A DNA stretch of 64,000 nucleotides from Adlercreutzia sp. ZJ176 (GTDB lineage Bacteria > Actinomycetota > Coriobacteriia > Coriobacteriales > Eggerthellaceae). The notes beneath the pieces are model-generated. The model worked only from the letters and a program-made list of their open reading frames with translations. It did no database searches and was not told where the DNA came from. Each line of letters opens with the position of its first letter. Position 1 is the stretch's first letter. Positions 1-12,841 of the stretch are shown here, piece by piece. The position numbers and the translations under genes are program-made. The DNA lies in NCBI RefSeq assembly GCF_011038975.1, contig NZ_JAAKEC010000002.1, positions 62,001-126,000 of the forward strand, read 5' to 3'.

Positions 1-2
1 GT

Positions 3-1940
3 TTCTTTGTCAAGAAATGGGAGCGTTGGGAGCTGGCACCTATCATATCCAGAATTCAAAATCTATCTGATTTTGTTTCGCATACAGGGCGAGTGCCAAG
101 TGCAGCGGTGATCGAATGGGTGTGGCTTTCAATATGGTGTTCCTTCTCTTCGGACATGACGTTAAGGGCATTAAGCCAACGTTTGTTGTTTTCTTTATGC
201 GATTCGAGCAGTGAGGCTCTGCATGAGACAATTGATGCGTGGAAGATAGTTAAGGATGTGTTCGCACGGAGAGCCATTACCAAGGCTATTTCTCATTTAG
301 ACAAAAAGACAAAAAGAACTGATATCGTTCAAAAATTCGTCGATAGTGCCGTTCGTGAGGAAAATGTCACCGACTCAATCATAATTGCCAATATCTGCCG
401 CATATCTGAAGGTCAAATTACTCCGATAGATTTCAATTCCAAAAATATCTACCTCGAATTAGAGGATTTCCAGCCAACCGAGGATGACCTTGATACCTTT
501 ATGCATCAGGCTGACATGATAGATTTGGTTCATAAGAATTTCTTCCCATTTGACATTTACAAAATGCAAAAGGGCTACATAGATTTTGGCTATTCTAATA
601 GCTTCATTTCCACGCCGATATGGACGATCAGGTCATGGAATGATTCGCTTCGTGGGCTGCTCAATTGCCAATCCGGAGGCGAGTGTAAAGGGTGGCTAAA
701 GCAGGTAGAAGATTTCAAAGATTTTCTTCCCATCGAATTCGAAACAGAGGAGCTTGATCAGCGCCGACTAATGAATTGCATGGTTTATTTAACAAAGTCA
801 TGGCTGGAACATTACGGAGGAAATCTGCAAGAACTGCTTGGAAAGTTTAGGCTGCTAAACCCCTATCGTGGCAACTATGTTACTCCCAATATGAAGCCTT
901 TCGATCTAGCATCATATGAGCTTCTTGGTTCGCTTGCATCAAACTATTATGTTGATGAAATCGCTTTGGGCGAAGCGAGCCTCCAACGCTGTGGCTTTTG
1001 CCAATATGATGAACAAGCCTATAACGAGCCGGGGATAATCCATGTATGCACGCCATCCTCGAATATCGTAACTGATTCTGCTAAACCAAAAATGGAGCGA
1101 AGAATCGTATCTCCCGAGAATAAAGATCGTGCATGGTTCGATGATGTAGATGAAGCATATTCGGAAATACTGAGCATGATTGCAAGTATCAGAGTTGGCA
1201 AAACAGAATGGCAGCCTATTGCTCTTTCTGCAAAAAGCAGAATCCACATGGGTGGTGATCTTATATTCTCGAATGAATTCGTCATATCGATTGCGTTTGG
1301 CACAAAGCAACACATCAATGGCGGCCATGATGATAGATACTTGACCATAGAGCACGAAAGCTTTAAGGGTAACATCAGGGATTACAAGATGGAGCACGGG
1401 AGCTTGTGTCGAATCTTGGATGCGCCGGATAAGCATTGCACTATAACAGAGCGCAATCAAATCTTGCTTCCTCCTCCGTCATTAATCAAAAAACTCGATC
1501 TTACATTTGACCCTAAGACCGCATGCTTTGTTGACGCTTCATCGGACGAAACTGTGATTGTATGCGATGGGGCGCCCGGAAACTATTACGAGGAGTCTAT
1601 TCATAACCTGATTTTGATGCGGAAAGATGTCTATGATGAGCTGATTCGAAATGAAACTATAACCTTTTTCGCATTTAGCGAAAGATTTCATAAAGAGGGC
1701 GGATACGGTAACGATTGCGATAGACATTGGGAATTCCTACCCGATGGAACGCAAATTGCCGACTACCCCAATGGTGGCAATGTTCAATCTTTGGAAACTC
1801 CTGATTCCTGCAAAGGCTGTTATTTCTCTTCAGCCATGCAACAAGAACGCCGAAAAGATAACGAGTTCGAATTCGTTGATCCAAAATGGCTTGAAGAGAT
1901 CAAAGAAATAGCGAGCAAGTACTTTGAATCACCAGATTAA
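3..1940 (+). CDS. Large unrecognised protein, 5' end outside the window, possibly defence-related
   Basis: The reading frame is open from the first bases of the window to the TAA at 1940, so the GTG at 93 is probably internal and the true start lies upstream. The visible ~645 residues contain no motif I recognise. They are rich in Asp, Glu, Ile, Asn and aromatic residues, with scattered Cys pairs (CGFC, CKGC) that could bind metal. The DNA is clearly more AT-rich than everything downstream and its codon use is unlike the pyr genes, which suggests horizontal transfer. The C-terminal pattern around LILMRKDVYDELI resembles C-termini I associate with large STAND-type ATPase or anti-phage proteins, but this is an impression. 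The function is unknown. Confidence 0.7.
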   Translation, partial: FFVKKWERWELAPIISRIQNLSDFVSHTGRVPSAAVIEWVWLSIWCSFSSDMTLRALSQRLLFSLCDSSSEALHETIDAWKIVKDVFARRAITKAISHLDKKTKRTDIVQKFVDSAVREENVTDSIIIANICRISEGQITPIDFNSKNIYLELEDFQPTEDDLDTFMHQADMIDLVHKNFFPFDIYKMQKGYIDFGYSNSFISTPIWTIRSWNDSLRGLLNCQSGGECKGWLKQVEDFKDFLPIEFETEELDQRRLMNCMVYLTKSWLEHYGGNLQELLGKFRLLNPYRGNYVTPNMKPFDLASYELLGSLASNYYVDEIALGEASLQRCGFCQYDEQAYNEPGIIHVCTPSSNIVTDSAKPKMERRIVSPENKDRAWFDDVDEAYSEILSMIASIRVGKTEWQPIALSAKSRIHMGGDLIFSNEFVISIAFGTKQHINGGHDDRYLTIEHESFKGNIRDYKMEHGSLCRILDAPDKHCTITERNQILLPPPSLIKKLDLTFDPKTACFVDASSDETVIVCDGAPGNYYEESIHNLILMRKDVYDELIRNETITFFAFSERFHKEGGYGNDCDRHWEFLPDGTQIADYPNGGNVQSLETPDSCKGCYFSSAMQQERRKDNEFEFVDPKWLEEIKEIASKYFESPD

Positions 1941-2415
1941 TCCTCGGTCTTAGCTTTAGCATGGGTATGCAGGGTGAGTATTGTGGTGTTTGGGTAGCAC
2001 TCATTTCGCGATTTTCGTATCACCCGCCAAAATGATCTTTTCGCGAAATTGATAACGCTCGATTCTCAGGCGCCTATCGCCATGTGGCCTTCGTACAATC
2101 GTTACGCCATGTAACTGATTGCACGGAAGGAACACGGCGCTGCCGGCTACTGCAGCACCATCCTGAAGACATCGCTGAGCCCAGTGGAAAACGAGCAGGC
2201 CAGAGTTGCTCTCGAGCTTCACAATGACGCCAGTCAGAAACTCGTCGTCCTCAAAGTCACGCTCTCTGCGGCATCGAAGCTGATGGAGATTGGGGGAGTT
2301 AAAGCACTGCCGAGGCGCAATAGACGATTGCCAGCGCATGCCCGTACCGTTGCTGCTAAGGCTCGCCCGCTTGTGAAAAACTTGGCGCCGAGGGGTTACG
2401 CATGCGGGGGAAACG
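1941..2415. other. Intergenic stretch with decayed coding-like sequence
   Basis: There is no convincing gene here. The composition is intermediate between the AT-rich gene before it and the GC-rich pyr operon after it. A + frame entering at about 2112 and a - strand frame at 2001-2339 both stay open for about 75-110 codons, but neither has a Shine-Dalgarno site or a recognisable motif. This is probably the edge of a transferred segment, with remnants. Confidence 0.4.
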
Positions 2416-2424
2416 TGGCATACT
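2416..2424 (+). promoter_or_regulatory. Possible extended -10 promoter of the pyr operon
   Basis: TG-G-CATACT reads as an extended -10 element. It would start transcription near 2431, just before the PyrR-type leader hairpin. No good -35 is visible, which extended -10 promoters can tolerate. The position relative to the attenuator supports the call. Confidence 0.4.
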
Positions 2425-2432
2425 GGACGAGT

Positions 2433-2464
2433 CCTTTAAATGCGGTACAGAGAGACCGACAAGG
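2433..2464 (+). promoter_or_regulatory. PyrR-binding leader hairpin (pyr attenuator)
   Basis: CCTT (2433-2436) pairs with AAGG (2461-2464) and CGGT (2443-2446) pairs with ACCG (2455-2458), leaving a loop with CAGAGAG. This matches the known PyrR anti-antiterminator, a stem with a purine-rich internal bulge and a CNGNGAG loop. Together with the terminator at 2523-2555 and the pyrR gene downstream, it indicates UMP-dependent transcription attenuation of the whole operon. Confidence 0.75.
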
Positions 2465-2522
2465 TACAAACCAAGTGCATCACCTGCGCGCGGCCGCGCG
2501 CAGCGAAGATGCGAAGCGGGGA

Positions 2523-2555
2523 GAGCCTTTGTCAGTCGCAGGGGCTCGTTTTTTT
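2523..2555 (+). terminator. Intrinsic terminator of the pyr attenuator
   Basis: GAGCCTTT (2523-2530) pairs with AGGGGCTC (2540-2547), including two G-T wobbles, and is followed by a run of seven T. It lies about 60 nt after the PyrR site and 200 nt before pyrR, as expected for the attenuator terminator. The remaining leader (2556-2762) is very GC-rich and contains a 14-mer direct repeat (2591-2604 and 2678-2691) but no gene. Confidence 0.8.
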
Positions 2556-2762
2556 GCCCTGCGGCGGCGGGATGAACACGGCGGACAGGACGCAAGCGCG
2601 GCGCGAAGCGCGCAACGCGCGGGCGGCGGGCGCAGGCCCGAGCGAGCCCGGGCGGGCGCACGTGAGCGAGGAGCGCACGCAAGCGCGGCGCAAGGCGCGA
2701 AGCGGCCTGACGGCGGGGGATTCGGTTTCGTCTGTGCGCACTCGAACCAGAAGGGAGTGTGT

Positions 2763-3350
2763 ATGAACGAGAACAGCCTGGTCAAGTCCGTTTGCATGGA
2801 TGCAAGCGAGATCGAGCGATCCATTACGCGCATTGCGCATCAGATCCTCGAGGCCAACAAAGGAGCTCAAGGCATCGCGCTCGTGGGCATCGTGACCCGC
2901 GGCGATTTGCTTGCCAAGAAGCTCGCCTGCAAGATCGAGGAGATCGAAGGGGTGAAGGTGCCCCTCGGCAAGCTCGACATCAGCTTCTACCGTGATGACT
3001 TCATGACGCATTTCGCGCCCGAGGTCCACTCCACCGACATCGCGTTCGACATCGACGGCGTCACGGTCGTTCTCGTGGACGACGTGCTCTACACGGGCCG
3101 CACCATCCGCGCCGCGCTCGACGCGCTCATGGACATCGGCCGCCCGGCCGCCGTGCAGCTCGCCGTGCTCGTCGACCGCGGCCACCGCGAGCTGCCCATC
3201 CGCGCCGACTACGTGGGAAAGAACGTGCCCTCGTCCGCCGACGAGAGCGTGCGGCTCTTCCTCGAGGAGGTCGACGGCGTGTCAGCCGTGGAGATTCTGG
3301 CAATCGAACCGGGCTCCCGTGCGAGCTCGGCACCCCTGGGAGGTGAGTAG
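2763..3350 (+). CDS. pyrR: PyrR: pyr operon attenuator protein / uracil phosphoribosyltransferase-like
   Basis: PyrR binds pyr leader RNA when UMP or UTP is high and favours termination; many homologues also convert uracil and PRPP to UMP. The 195-residue protein has the type I PRTase signature [13 protein letters not shown] (PRPP loop), the IVTRGD segment, and the C-terminal [17 protein letters not shown] block typical of PyrR. The ATG at 2763 follows AAGGGAG at 5 nt; the frame is open much further upstream but crosses the attenuator, so longer starts are not credible. It is the first gene of the operon and stops 3 nt before pyrB. Confidence 0.95.
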   Translation: MNENSLVKSVCMDASEIERSITRIAHQILEANKGAQGIALVGIVTRGDLLAKKLACKIEEIEGVKVPLGKLDISFYRDDFMTHFAPEVHSTDIAFDIDGVTVVLVDDVLYTGRTIRAALDALMDIGRPAAVQLAVLVDRGHRELPIRADYVGKNVPSSADESVRLFLEEVDGVSAVEILAIEPGSRASSAPLGGE

Positions 3351-3353
3351 GGC

Positions 3354-4298
3354 ATGGGCTTCAACCACAAGCACCTGATCGACATCACGGAGTACTCCGC
3401 CAACGACATCATGACCATCCTCGAGACGGCGGTGCGCTTCCGCGAGGTCAACGAGCGGCGCATCAAGCAGGTGCCTACGCTCAAGGGCTTCACCGTCGTG
3501 AACATGTTCAACGAGCCCTCCACGCGCACGCGCTCCTCCTTCGAGATGGCCGAGAAGCGCCTGAGCGCCAACAGCCTCAACTTCGGCGGCTCCTCCACCT
3601 CCACGGTCAAGGGCGAGAGCCTTGTGGACACGGTCGAGACGCTGTGCTCCTACAAGGTCGACATGATCGTCGTCCGCGACAAGCACGCGGGCGTGCCGCG
3701 CAAGATCGCCGACGTGTCGGGCGTGCACGTGATCGACGCCGGCGACGGCAAGCACCAGCACCCCACGCAGGCCCTGCTCGACCTGTACTCCATCTGGCAG
3801 ACCAAGGGCGATCTCGACAAGCTGCACGTCGGCGTCGTCGGCGACATCGGGCACTCCCGCGTGTGCGGCAGCCTCATCCCCGCGCTCAAGATCATGGGCT
3901 GCGAGGTCACCGTCGTCGCCCCGCCCACGCTTTTGCCGGCGCGCCCCGACGTGCTCGGCGCCGACCACTGGACGAGCAGCCTCGACGAGGTCCTGCCCGA
4001 GCTCGACGTGGTGTACATGCTGCGCATCCAGCGCGAGCGCCTCGAGGGGGCGCCGTACCCGAGCCTGCGCGAGTACAACATGCTCTACGGCCTCACCGAG
4101 GCGCGCGAGCCCCTCATGAAGCCCGACGCCATCGTGTGCCACCCCGGCCCCATCAACCGCGGCGTCGAGCTCGACTCCTACATGGCCGACCACCCGAAGC
4201 GCTCGGTCATTCTCGATCAGGTCTATGCCGGCATCCTGACCCGCATGGCCGCCCTGTACCTGCTGCTTGGAGGGAGCGAAGATGGCATTGCTGCTTAG
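3354..4298 (+). CDS. pyrB: Aspartate carbamoyltransferase catalytic subunit
   Basis: This enzyme joins carbamoyl phosphate and L-aspartate to carbamoyl-aspartate, the committed step of pyrimidine synthesis. The 314-residue length fits the catalytic chain. Visible signatures are PSTRTRSSFE (carbamoyl-phosphate loop, ~residues 53-62), HPTQ (~135) and the C-terminal HPGPINRGVE. No regulatory chain (pyrI) is nearby, consistent with control by PyrR. The start has a strong GGAGGTGA Shine-Dalgarno site, 6 nt away. The 3' end overlaps pyrC by 17 nt. Confidence 0.97.
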   Translation: MGFNHKHLIDITEYSANDIMTILETAVRFREVNERRIKQVPTLKGFTVVNMFNEPSTRTRSSFEMAEKRLSANSLNFGGSSTSTVKGESLVDTVETLCSYKVDMIVVRDKHAGVPRKIADVSGVHVIDAGDGKHQHPTQALLDLYSIWQTKGDLDKLHVGVVGDIGHSRVCGSLIPALKIMGCEVTVVAPPTLLPARPDVLGADHWTSSLDEVLPELDVVYMLRIQRERLEGAPYPSLREYNMLYGLTEAREPLMKPDAIVCHPGPINRGVELDSYMADHPKRSVILDQVYAGILTRMAALYLLLGGSEDGIAA

Positions 4299-5574
4299 AA
4301 ACGCGCACGTGGTCGACCCGCAGGTCGGCCTCAACGAAGTCACCGACATCCTCATCCGCGACGGCCGCATCGTCGAGGTCGGCCATGACCTCGACATGCC
4401 GAAGGGCGTCGAGCGCGACCTGGCGGGCAAGACGGTGATCCCGGGCCTCGTGGACATGCACGTGCATTTGCGCGAGCCGGGGTACGAGCAGAAGGGCGAC
4501 ATCGCCTCCGAGACGCGCGCGGCGGCCAAGGGCGGCTACACGGCCGTGTGCTCCATGCCCAACACCAAGCCGGTGGTGGACGACGCGGTGGCCGTGGAGT
4601 ACGTGAAGGCGCGCGCGGCCGCGGTGGGCAAGTGCCGCGTGCACGTGGCCGGCGCCTGCAGCCAGGGGCTCAAGGGCGAGACGCTCTCCGAGATGGGCGA
4701 CATGATCGCCCACGGCGCGGTGGCCTTCACCGACGACGGCCGCGGCGTGCAGGGCGCGGGCATGATGCGCCGCGTCATGGACTACGCGAGCCAGTTCGGG
4801 CGCGCGGTCATGAGCCACTGCCAGGACGAGGACCTCGTCGGCGAGGGCCAGGTGAACGAGGGCGTGGCGTCCACGCGCCTCGGGCTTCTGGGCTGGCCGG
4901 CCGAGGGCGAGGAGCTCCAGATCGCCCGCGACATCGCGCTGTGCCGCCTGACGGGCTGCCCGCTGCACATCCAGCACATCTCCACCGCGCGCGGCCTTGA
5001 CCTGGTGCGCGCCGCGAAGGCCGAGGGCCTGCCCGTGACCTGCGAGGCCACGCCGCACCACCTGTTCCTCACCGAGGACGCCATCGGCGACGACTACAAT
5101 ACCAGCTTGAAGGTGAACCCGCCGCTGCGCACAGCCGCCGACGCGGCCGCGCTCGTCGAGGGCGTCGTCGACGGCACCGTCGACGCCATCGTCACGGACC
5201 ACGCGCCGCACACTGACTTCGAGAAGGACCGCGAGTTCGAGCTCGCGCCCTTCGGCATGATCGGCCTGGAGACGGCGCTCGGCCTCATGGTCACGCACCT
5301 CGTGAAGCCGGGCAAGATCACCTGGGAGCGCCTCGTGGAGCTCATGAGCGTCGCCCCGCGCGCCATCCTGCGCGTGGACCCCGTGCGGATCGAGCCGGGT
5401 TGCGTCGCGGACCTCACGGTGATCGACCCCGACGTCACCTGGACGGTCGACGTCGCCGACTTCGCCTCGAAGGCCAAGAACTCCGGCTTCGTCGGGGCCG
5501 AGCTCACGGGTCGCGCGACGGACGTGTACGTGGGAGGCTACGCCACGCTCGAGGACGGCGCCATCGTCGAGTAG
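4282..5574 (+). CDS. pyrC: Dihydroorotase (type I)
   Basis: This zinc enzyme cyclises carbamoyl-aspartate to dihydroorotate. The 430-residue protein is of the long, type I amidohydrolase class, with the metal-binding DMHVHLREPG motif near residue 57, HCQDE and HIQHIS in the barrel, and TDHAPH near residue 304. I start it at ATG 4282, because a TTG at 4267 would place the GGAG Shine-Dalgarno site inside the gene. It overlaps the end of pyrB, which suggests translational coupling. Confidence 0.96.
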   Translation: MALLLRNAHVVDPQVGLNEVTDILIRDGRIVEVGHDLDMPKGVERDLAGKTVIPGLVDMHVHLREPGYEQKGDIASETRAAAKGGYTAVCSMPNTKPVVDDAVAVEYVKARAAAVGKCRVHVAGACSQGLKGETLSEMGDMIAHGAVAFTDDGRGVQGAGMMRRVMDYASQFGRAVMSHCQDEDLVGEGQVNEGVASTRLGLLGWPAEGEELQIARDIALCRLTGCPLHIQHISTARGLDLVRAAKAEGLPVTCEATPHHLFLTEDAIGDDYNTSLKVNPPLRTAADAAALVEGVVDGTVDAIVTDHAPHTDFEKDREFELAPFGMIGLETALGLMVTHLVKPGKITWERLVELMSVAPRAILRVDPVRIEPGCVADLTVIDPDVTWTVDVADFASKAKNSGFVGAELTGRATDVYVGGYATLEDGAIVE

Positions 5575-5627
5575 CCGACGCGCGCCTGCGCCCGATGGCA
5601 TGAGGGCAGGCGGCACATGAGTAGTTC

Positions 5628-5657
5628 GGCGAGGCCGGGCGCGCGCCCGGCCTCGCC
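5628..5657. repeat. Perfect 30-nt palindrome between pyrC and carA
   Basis: A perfect self-complementary sequence (arms 5628-5642 and 5643-5657) lies in the 104-nt gap between pyrC and carA. There is no T-run on either side, so it does not look like an intrinsic terminator. It could stabilise the upstream mRNA segment or act as a partial barrier. It is the only sizeable gap in the operon. Confidence 0.7.
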
Positions 5658-5678
5658 GTGAGAGGGAAAGGGTAGCGC

Positions 5679-7054
5679 ATGAGCGAGACAAGCGAGCGGC
5701 TGCTGGCGGGCACGTCCAAGCCCGCCGGAGCGCCAGCTCTCCTCGTATTGGAAGACGGCGCGGTTTTCAAGGGAACCGCCTGCGCGGCGCGAGGGGAGGT
5801 GTTCGGGGAGATCTGCTTCAACACGTCGCTCGAGGGCTACCTCGAGGTGATCACCGACCCGTCCTACGCGGGCCAGATCGTCACCATGACCTACCCCCAG
5901 ATCGGCAACTACGGCGTGAACCTGGATGACTGCCAGTCGGACGCCCCCGCTCTGCGCGGGCTCGTGGTGCGCGACCTGTGCGCCACGCCGTCCAACTGGC
6001 GCAGCGAGATGAGCCTGCCTGAGTTCCTCGTCAAGAACGGCATCGTGGCCGTCGAGGGCGTCGACACGCGCGCGCTCGTGCGCCACGTGCGCGACCACGG
6101 CGCGCAGCGCGCGGTGCTCTCCACCGAGGACGTTAACGCGGAGAGCCTGCTCGCGAAGGTGCGCGCGAGCGAGTCCATCGTGGGCGTGAACCTGGCGGCC
6201 ACGGTGTCGTGCGAGGCGGTGCACGCGTTCGACGCGGTGCCGGCCAGCCACGCCTTCGCCGTGGAGCCCCCGGCCCCCAAGCGCTACCGCGTGGTGGCGT
6301 ACGACTGCGGCGCGAAGCGCTCCATCCTCGAGAACCTCGTGCGCGTGGGCTGCGACCTCACCGTGGTGCCGTGGGACACGCCGGCCTTTGAGGTGCTGGC
6401 GATGGGGCCCGACGGGGTGTTCCTCTCGAACGGCCCGGGGGACCCCGAGGCCGTCGAGGGCACGTACGCGCAGGTCGAGCAGCTTCTGGGCAAGGTCCCG
6501 GTGTTCGGCATCTGCCTGGGGCACCAGATGATCTCGAAGGCTGCGGGCGCGGCGATCGAGAAGCTCAAGTTCGGGCACCGCGGCGGCAACCAGCCGGTCA
6601 TGAACCTGCGCACGGGGCGCGTGGAGATCACGGCGCAGAACCACGGCTTCGGCCTCGTGTGGCCGAGCTTGGGGCCGCTCGTGCCAGAGCTCTCCGAGGG
6701 CTTCAAGGGGCACGAGGACGACCTGCGCTTCTGGGTGCGCGCCCAGTGCGCGCCGGTGGTGCGCAACGAGAAGTTCGGGCGCATCCAGCTCACGCACGTG
6801 AACCTCAACGACGGCACCGCCGAGGGCATCGCGTTTCTCGACATCCCCGCGTTCTCGGTGCAGTACCACCCCGAGGCCTCGCCCGGGCCGACTGACGCGC
6901 ACTACCTGTTCACGGCGTTCACGCGCCTGATGGACGGGCGCGAGGACTACCTCGACATCGACATCGCGGCCGACCGCCTCGAGGGCTGGACGTTCGCGTC
7001 GGACGTGCGCAACGAGGGCTTAGGCAACGCAGGCGAAGGCAAGGTGAGCGAGTA

Positions 7055-7055
<1 letters not shown>
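5679..7055 (+). CDS. carA: Carbamoyl-phosphate synthase small (glutaminase) subunit
   Basis: CarA releases ammonia from glutamine and passes it to CarB. The N-terminal CPSase domain ([20 protein letters not shown]) is followed by the class I glutaminase with nucleophile motif FGICLGHQ (~residue 275) and the YHPEASPGP His/Glu pair (~395). At 458 residues it is longer than the usual ~360-400. There are roughly 35 extra residues between AQNHGFG and THVNLNDG, and an additional acidic C-terminal tail of about 35-40 residues. It ends at TAATG, overlapping the carB start by one base. Confidence 0.95.
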
Positions 7056-10282
<3,227 letters not shown>

Positions 10283-10286
10283 CGAT

Positions 10287-11102
10287 ATGACCTTGGTGAA
10301 TGAGAAGGCGCGCATCCTGGCGAACGCGTGCGTGGGGCCGCGGCTGTGGCTCATGGAGCTTGAGGCGCCCGCGATCGCGGCAGCGGTCGAGCCGGGGCAG
10401 TTCGTGCACATGAGGGTGCCGCTCATGCCCGAGCGCATCCTGCGCCGCCCGTTCTCGATCTACGCGCGCGACGCGCAGGCGGGCACGGTGGAGGTGCTCT
10501 ACCAGGTGGTGGGCGCCGGCACCGACCACATGACCACGCTCGGGGCTGAGCTTAAGTGCGAGCTCATGGGCCCGGTCGGGCGCGGCTGGCAGCCGCCCGC
10601 CGCCGTGTCGCGCGCCCTTCTGGTCGGCGGCGGCGTGGGGGCGGCGCCCCTGTTCATGCTGGCCGAGGAGCTCGTGGGCGCCGGCGTGCGCACCGACGTG
10701 GTCCTCGGCGCGCAGACGGAGGCGGCGCTCGCGTGCCGCGGGCGCTACGAGGAGCTGCTCGCGGCTGGCGCGTCCTGCGGGTGCGCCGGCGCGCGCTGCG
10801 CCACCGACGACGGCAGCTTCGGGCGCGCGGGCTTCTGCACGTCGCTCGTCGAGGAGGCGCTCGCCGAGGCGGCAGCTTCGGGCGAGCCCTACGATTATGT
10901 GGCCGTATGCGGCCCCGAGCCGCTCATGAGGATCGTGGCGGGCATGGCGAAGGCGTCCGGCGTGCCCTGCGAAGTGTCCATGGAGAAGCGCATGGCCTGC
11001 GGCATCGGCGCGTGCCTGTCGTGCGTGGTGGACACGCGCGCGGGGAAGAAGCGCTCCTGCGTCGACGGCCCGGTGTTTCCCGCAGAGGAGCTGATGTGGT
11101 AA
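10287..11102 (+). CDS. pyrK: Dihydroorotate dehydrogenase electron-transfer subunit
   Basis: PyrK carries FAD and a [2Fe-2S] cluster and passes electrons from PyrD to NAD+. The 271-residue protein shows the ferredoxin-reductase-like FAD motif RRPFSIY, a GGGVGAAPL nucleotide-binding loop and a C-terminal cluster site with Cys in MACGIGACLSCVV and RSCVDGP. It sits 4 nt after carB and ends at TAATG, overlapping pyrD. Its presence identifies the dehydrogenase as the NAD-linked class 1B form. Confidence 0.96.
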   Translation: MTLVNEKARILANACVGPRLWLMELEAPAIAAAVEPGQFVHMRVPLMPERILRRPFSIYARDAQAGTVEVLYQVVGAGTDHMTTLGAELKCELMGPVGRGWQPPAAVSRALLVGGGVGAAPLFMLAEELVGAGVRTDVVLGAQTEAALACRGRYEELLAAGASCGCAGARCATDDGSFGRAGFCTSLVEEALAEAAASGEPYDYVAVCGPEPLMRIVAGMAKASGVPCEVSMEKRMACGIGACLSCVVDTRAGKKRSCVDGPVFPAEELMW

Positions 11103-12058
11103 TGGACGAGCGAAACGAGCAGATGGCGGCGCGCACCCCGCGCGCCACGAGCGTGAGCCTTGCCGTCAACCTGGGCGGCCTTGGCATGAGAAACCCCGTG
11201 ACCACGGCCTCCGGCACGTTCGCCGCGGGGCGCGAGTACCACGACTTCGTGGACGTGGCGGCCCTCGGCGCCGTCACCACGAAGGGCGTGTCTTTGAACG
11301 GCTGGGAGGGCAACGCCTCCCCGCGCATCGCCGAGGTGCCCTCGGGCATGCTCAACTCCATCGGGTTGCAGAACCCCGGCGTGGCGCACCTCAAGGAGCA
11401 CGAGCTGCCCTGGCTCGCCGAGGTGGGCGCCACCACCATCGTGAACGTGTCGGGGCACAGCTTCGACGAGTACGTGTCCGTGATCGAGGCGCTCGAGGAC
11501 GCGCCGGTGGACGCATACGAGGTGAACATCTCGTGCCCGAACGTGGACGCGGGCGGCATGACCATGGGCTGCCACGTGCCGAGCGTCGAGAAGGTGGTGT
11601 CGCTCTGCCGCGCGGCGACGGCCCGCCCGCTCATCGTGAAGCTCACGCCGAACGTCACCGACATCACCGAGATCGCCCGCGCGGCCGAGGCGGCGGGCGC
11701 GGACGCCATCTCGCTCATCAACACGCTGCTCGGCATGGCGATCGACGCGCGCCGGCGCCGCCCGCAGCTCGCGCGCGTGGTGGGCGGCTTCTCGGGCCCG
11801 GCCGTGAAGCCCGTGGCCCTGCGCATGGTGTGGCAGTGCCACAACGCCGTGAAGGTGCCGATCCTCGGCATGGGCGGCGTCACCACCGGGACCGACGCCG
11901 TGGAGTTCATGCTGGCCGGCGCCACGGCGGTGGCGGTGGGCACGGCGAACTTCATGAACCCGCGCGCGACCGTCGACGTGATCGACGGCATTATCGACTA
12001 CTGCGAGGAGCAGGGCGTGTCTGACGTCAACGAGCTGATAGGAGCGCTGCAATGCTAA
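11102..12058 (+). CDS. pyrD: Dihydroorotate dehydrogenase, class 1B catalytic subunit
   Basis: This FMN enzyme oxidises dihydroorotate to orotate. The 318-residue protein has MRNPVTTASGTF at the N-terminus, VNISCPNVDAGG with the catalytic Cys typical of class 1B, and GMGGVTTGTDAVEFMLAGA for FMN phosphate binding. The frame is open far upstream over pyrK, but the ATG at 11102, overlapping the pyrK stop, gives the family length. It overlaps pyrF by 7 nt. Confidence 0.96.
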   Translation: MDERNEQMAARTPRATSVSLAVNLGGLGMRNPVTTASGTFAAGREYHDFVDVAALGAVTTKGVSLNGWEGNASPRIAEVPSGMLNSIGLQNPGVAHLKEHELPWLAEVGATTIVNVSGHSFDEYVSVIEALEDAPVDAYEVNISCPNVDAGGMTMGCHVPSVEKVVSLCRAATARPLIVKLTPNVTDITEIARAAEAAGADAISLINTLLGMAIDARRRRPQLARVVGGFSGPAVKPVALRMVWQCHNAVKVPILGMGGVTTGTDAVEFMLAGATAVAVGTANFMNPRATVDVIDGIIDYCEEQGVSDVNELIGALQC

Positions 12059-12801
12059 CGAACGACCTCAACCCGAACTTCCGCGAGCTGCCCTTGCGCG
12101 ACCGCGTCATCGTGGCGCTCGACTGCAACGCCGCCTGGGAGGCCATCGTCATGGCTGACGCCCTGGTGGGGAAGGCGTCGTGGGTCAAGGTGGGCATGAC
12201 GCTGTACTACGCCGAGGGCCCGGCCATCATCCAGATGTTCAAGCGCCGCGGCTTCAAGGTGTTTCTGGACCTCAAGTTCCACGACATCCCGCACCAGATC
12301 GAGGGCGCGGCGCGCTCGGCGGCGGCGAGCGGCGCCGACATGATCACCATGCACACGGTGGGCGGCCTGGCCATGATGCAGGCTGCCCAGCGCGGTGCGG
12401 TGGCCGGCGCGGCCGAGATCGGCGCTTCTGTTCCGGCGACGCTCGGCATCACGGTGCTGACCTCGATGGACGATACGGCCCTAGCCGCCACGGGCGTGAC
12501 GCGCCCCTTGCGCGACCAGGTGCTCGCCCTGGCCGACCTCGCGCGCACGGCCGGCATCTCCGGCGTGGTGGCCTCGCCGCAGGAGGCGGCGGCCCTGCGC
12601 GCGCTTCTGGGCCCGGACGCGTTCATCGTCACGCCCGGCGTGCGCCCCGCCGGCGCGGCGCTGGGGGACCAGAGCCGCGTGGCCACGCCGGCCGAGGCGT
12701 TCGCCGCGGGCGCGTCGCACATCGTCGTCGGCCGCCCCATCACGCAGGCGCCCGACCCCGCCGCGGCCTTCGACGCCATCGCCGCCGAGCTCGAGGGCTA
12801 G
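12052..12801 (+). CDS. pyrF: Orotidine 5'-phosphate decarboxylase
   Basis: PyrF decarboxylates OMP to UMP, the last step of the pathway. The 249-residue protein has the catalytic DLKFHDIPHQ motif (~residues 62-71) and the phosphate-binding IVTPGVRP and HIVVGRPIT segments. It is the last gene of the operon and is followed by a terminator. The orotate phosphoribosyltransferase gene (pyrE) that supplies its substrate is not in this window. Confidence 0.96.
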   Translation: MLTNDLNPNFRELPLRDRVIVALDCNAAWEAIVMADALVGKASWVKVGMTLYYAEGPAIIQMFKRRGFKVFLDLKFHDIPHQIEGAARSAAASGADMITMHTVGGLAMMQAAQRGAVAGAAEIGASVPATLGITVLTSMDDTALAATGVTRPLRDQVLALADLARTAGISGVVASPQEAAALRALLGPDAFIVTPGVRPAGAALGDQSRVATPAEAFAAGASHIVVGRPITQAPDPAAAFDAIAAELEG

Positions 12802-12841
12802 GCCCTCTTCGGCGCGGTAATCACGCCGCTTCGCCTGCTGC

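Noticed and set aside
2001-2339. Minus-strand 112-codon frame upstream of pyrR
   Set aside because: There is no ribosome site and no recognisable motif, and a competing + frame overlaps it. It is kept only as part of a decayed intergenic stretch.
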